A stretch of 53,360 nt of DNA from Sphingomonadaceae bacterium (GTDB lineage: Bacteria > Pseudomonadota > Alphaproteobacteria > Sphingomonadales > Sphingomonadaceae): positions 1 through 53,360 of the forward strand of contig CANGJI010000010.1 in assembly GCA_947454135.1 (NCBI GenBank). Reading direction: 5' to 3'. The notes below the pieces were generated by a model. It saw only the letters and a program-made list of their open reading frames with translations. It was not told the origin of the DNA and searched no databases. This document shows, in pieces, positions 53,348 to 53,360 of the stretch. Positions within the stretch are counted from its first letter, which is position 1, and the number at the start of each line of letters is the position of its first letter. The position numbers and the translations under genes were made by a program.

Positions 53348-53360
53348 AAGCTTGCGGACC

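Noticed and set aside
1..53360. CRISPR arrays, tRNA/rRNA genes, insertion sequences
   Set aside because: No regularly spaced repeats, cloverleaf or rRNA-like sequence, or transposase-like reading frame was seen on either strand.

Overview
The window is GC-rich alphaproteobacterial DNA. Its gene content points to a Sphingomonadales bacterium, most likely a Novosphingobium-like aerobic anoxygenic phototroph. The grounds are a bacteriochlorophyll/spirilloxanthin-type photosynthesis cluster at the right end, an exosortase A (XrtA/PEP-CTERM) accessory cluster at the left end, a CckA cell-cycle kinase, a GAAC-N7-GAAC SOS box at recA, and small families common in sphingomonads (DUF4169, DUF6481, DUF2062, DUF3422). 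The assignment is inferred from protein families, not from a database search. No tRNA, rRNA, CRISPR array or insertion sequence was recognised.

Layout. 1-7.5 kb: exopolysaccharide export genes (a chain-length determinant cut by the window edge and an outer-membrane lipoprotein), then the XrtA-associated decarboxylase, AMP-ligase, GNAT-type transferase, acyl carrier protein and two alpha/beta hydrolases. 7.5-18.5 kb: housekeeping and transport (trxB, an S9 peptidase, a Kef-type antiporter, alaS, a methyltransferase, a GST). 18.5-24.7 kb: recA with an SOS promoter and a duplicated terminator, a metallo-beta-lactamase-fold protein, and the overlapping smpB-DUF2062-cckA operon. 24.8-30 kb: 3-hydroxybutyrate dehydrogenase, an aldehyde dehydrogenase, dapA and a soluble lytic transglycosylase. 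30-34.5 kb: greB, tspO, and a tightly overlapping run of a phosphatase and three small genes before rlmN. 34.5-39.1 kb: an orphan phage-like repeat protein, a glycine-zipper protein, a cyclopropane-fatty-acid synthase and argG. 39.1-40.2 kb: about 1 kb with no credible protein gene. Its plus strand is purine-rich, full of short hairpins with GNRA loops, and ends in a strong stem-loop; I read it as a large structured noncoding RNA of about 0.65-0.7 kb. 40.2-44.5 kb: a spermidine-synthase-like gene, DUF6481, CHRD, an acyl-CoA dehydrogenase and DUF3422.

44.5 kb to the end is the photosynthesis cluster: bchI-bchD-bchO and a 45-residue membrane protein, then divergent crtC and crtF, then bchC-bchX-bchY. 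BchI and BchD are Mg-chelatase subunits; BchX and BchY belong to chlorophyllide reductase; BchC oxidises the hydroxyethyl side chain; CrtC and CrtF act in acyclic carotenoid synthesis. Perfect PpsR/CrtJ-type boxes (TGT-N12-ACA) lie between crtC and crtF and upstream of bchC, so light/oxygen control by PpsR is likely. TspO, known in Rhodobacter to modulate this regulon, lies about 13 kb away.

The points most worth following up are the candidate large RNA at 39.23-39.92 kb, an in-frame TAA that cuts bchY at codon 138 while the downstream bases still read like the family, and twin palindromes in front of the exopolysaccharide operon.
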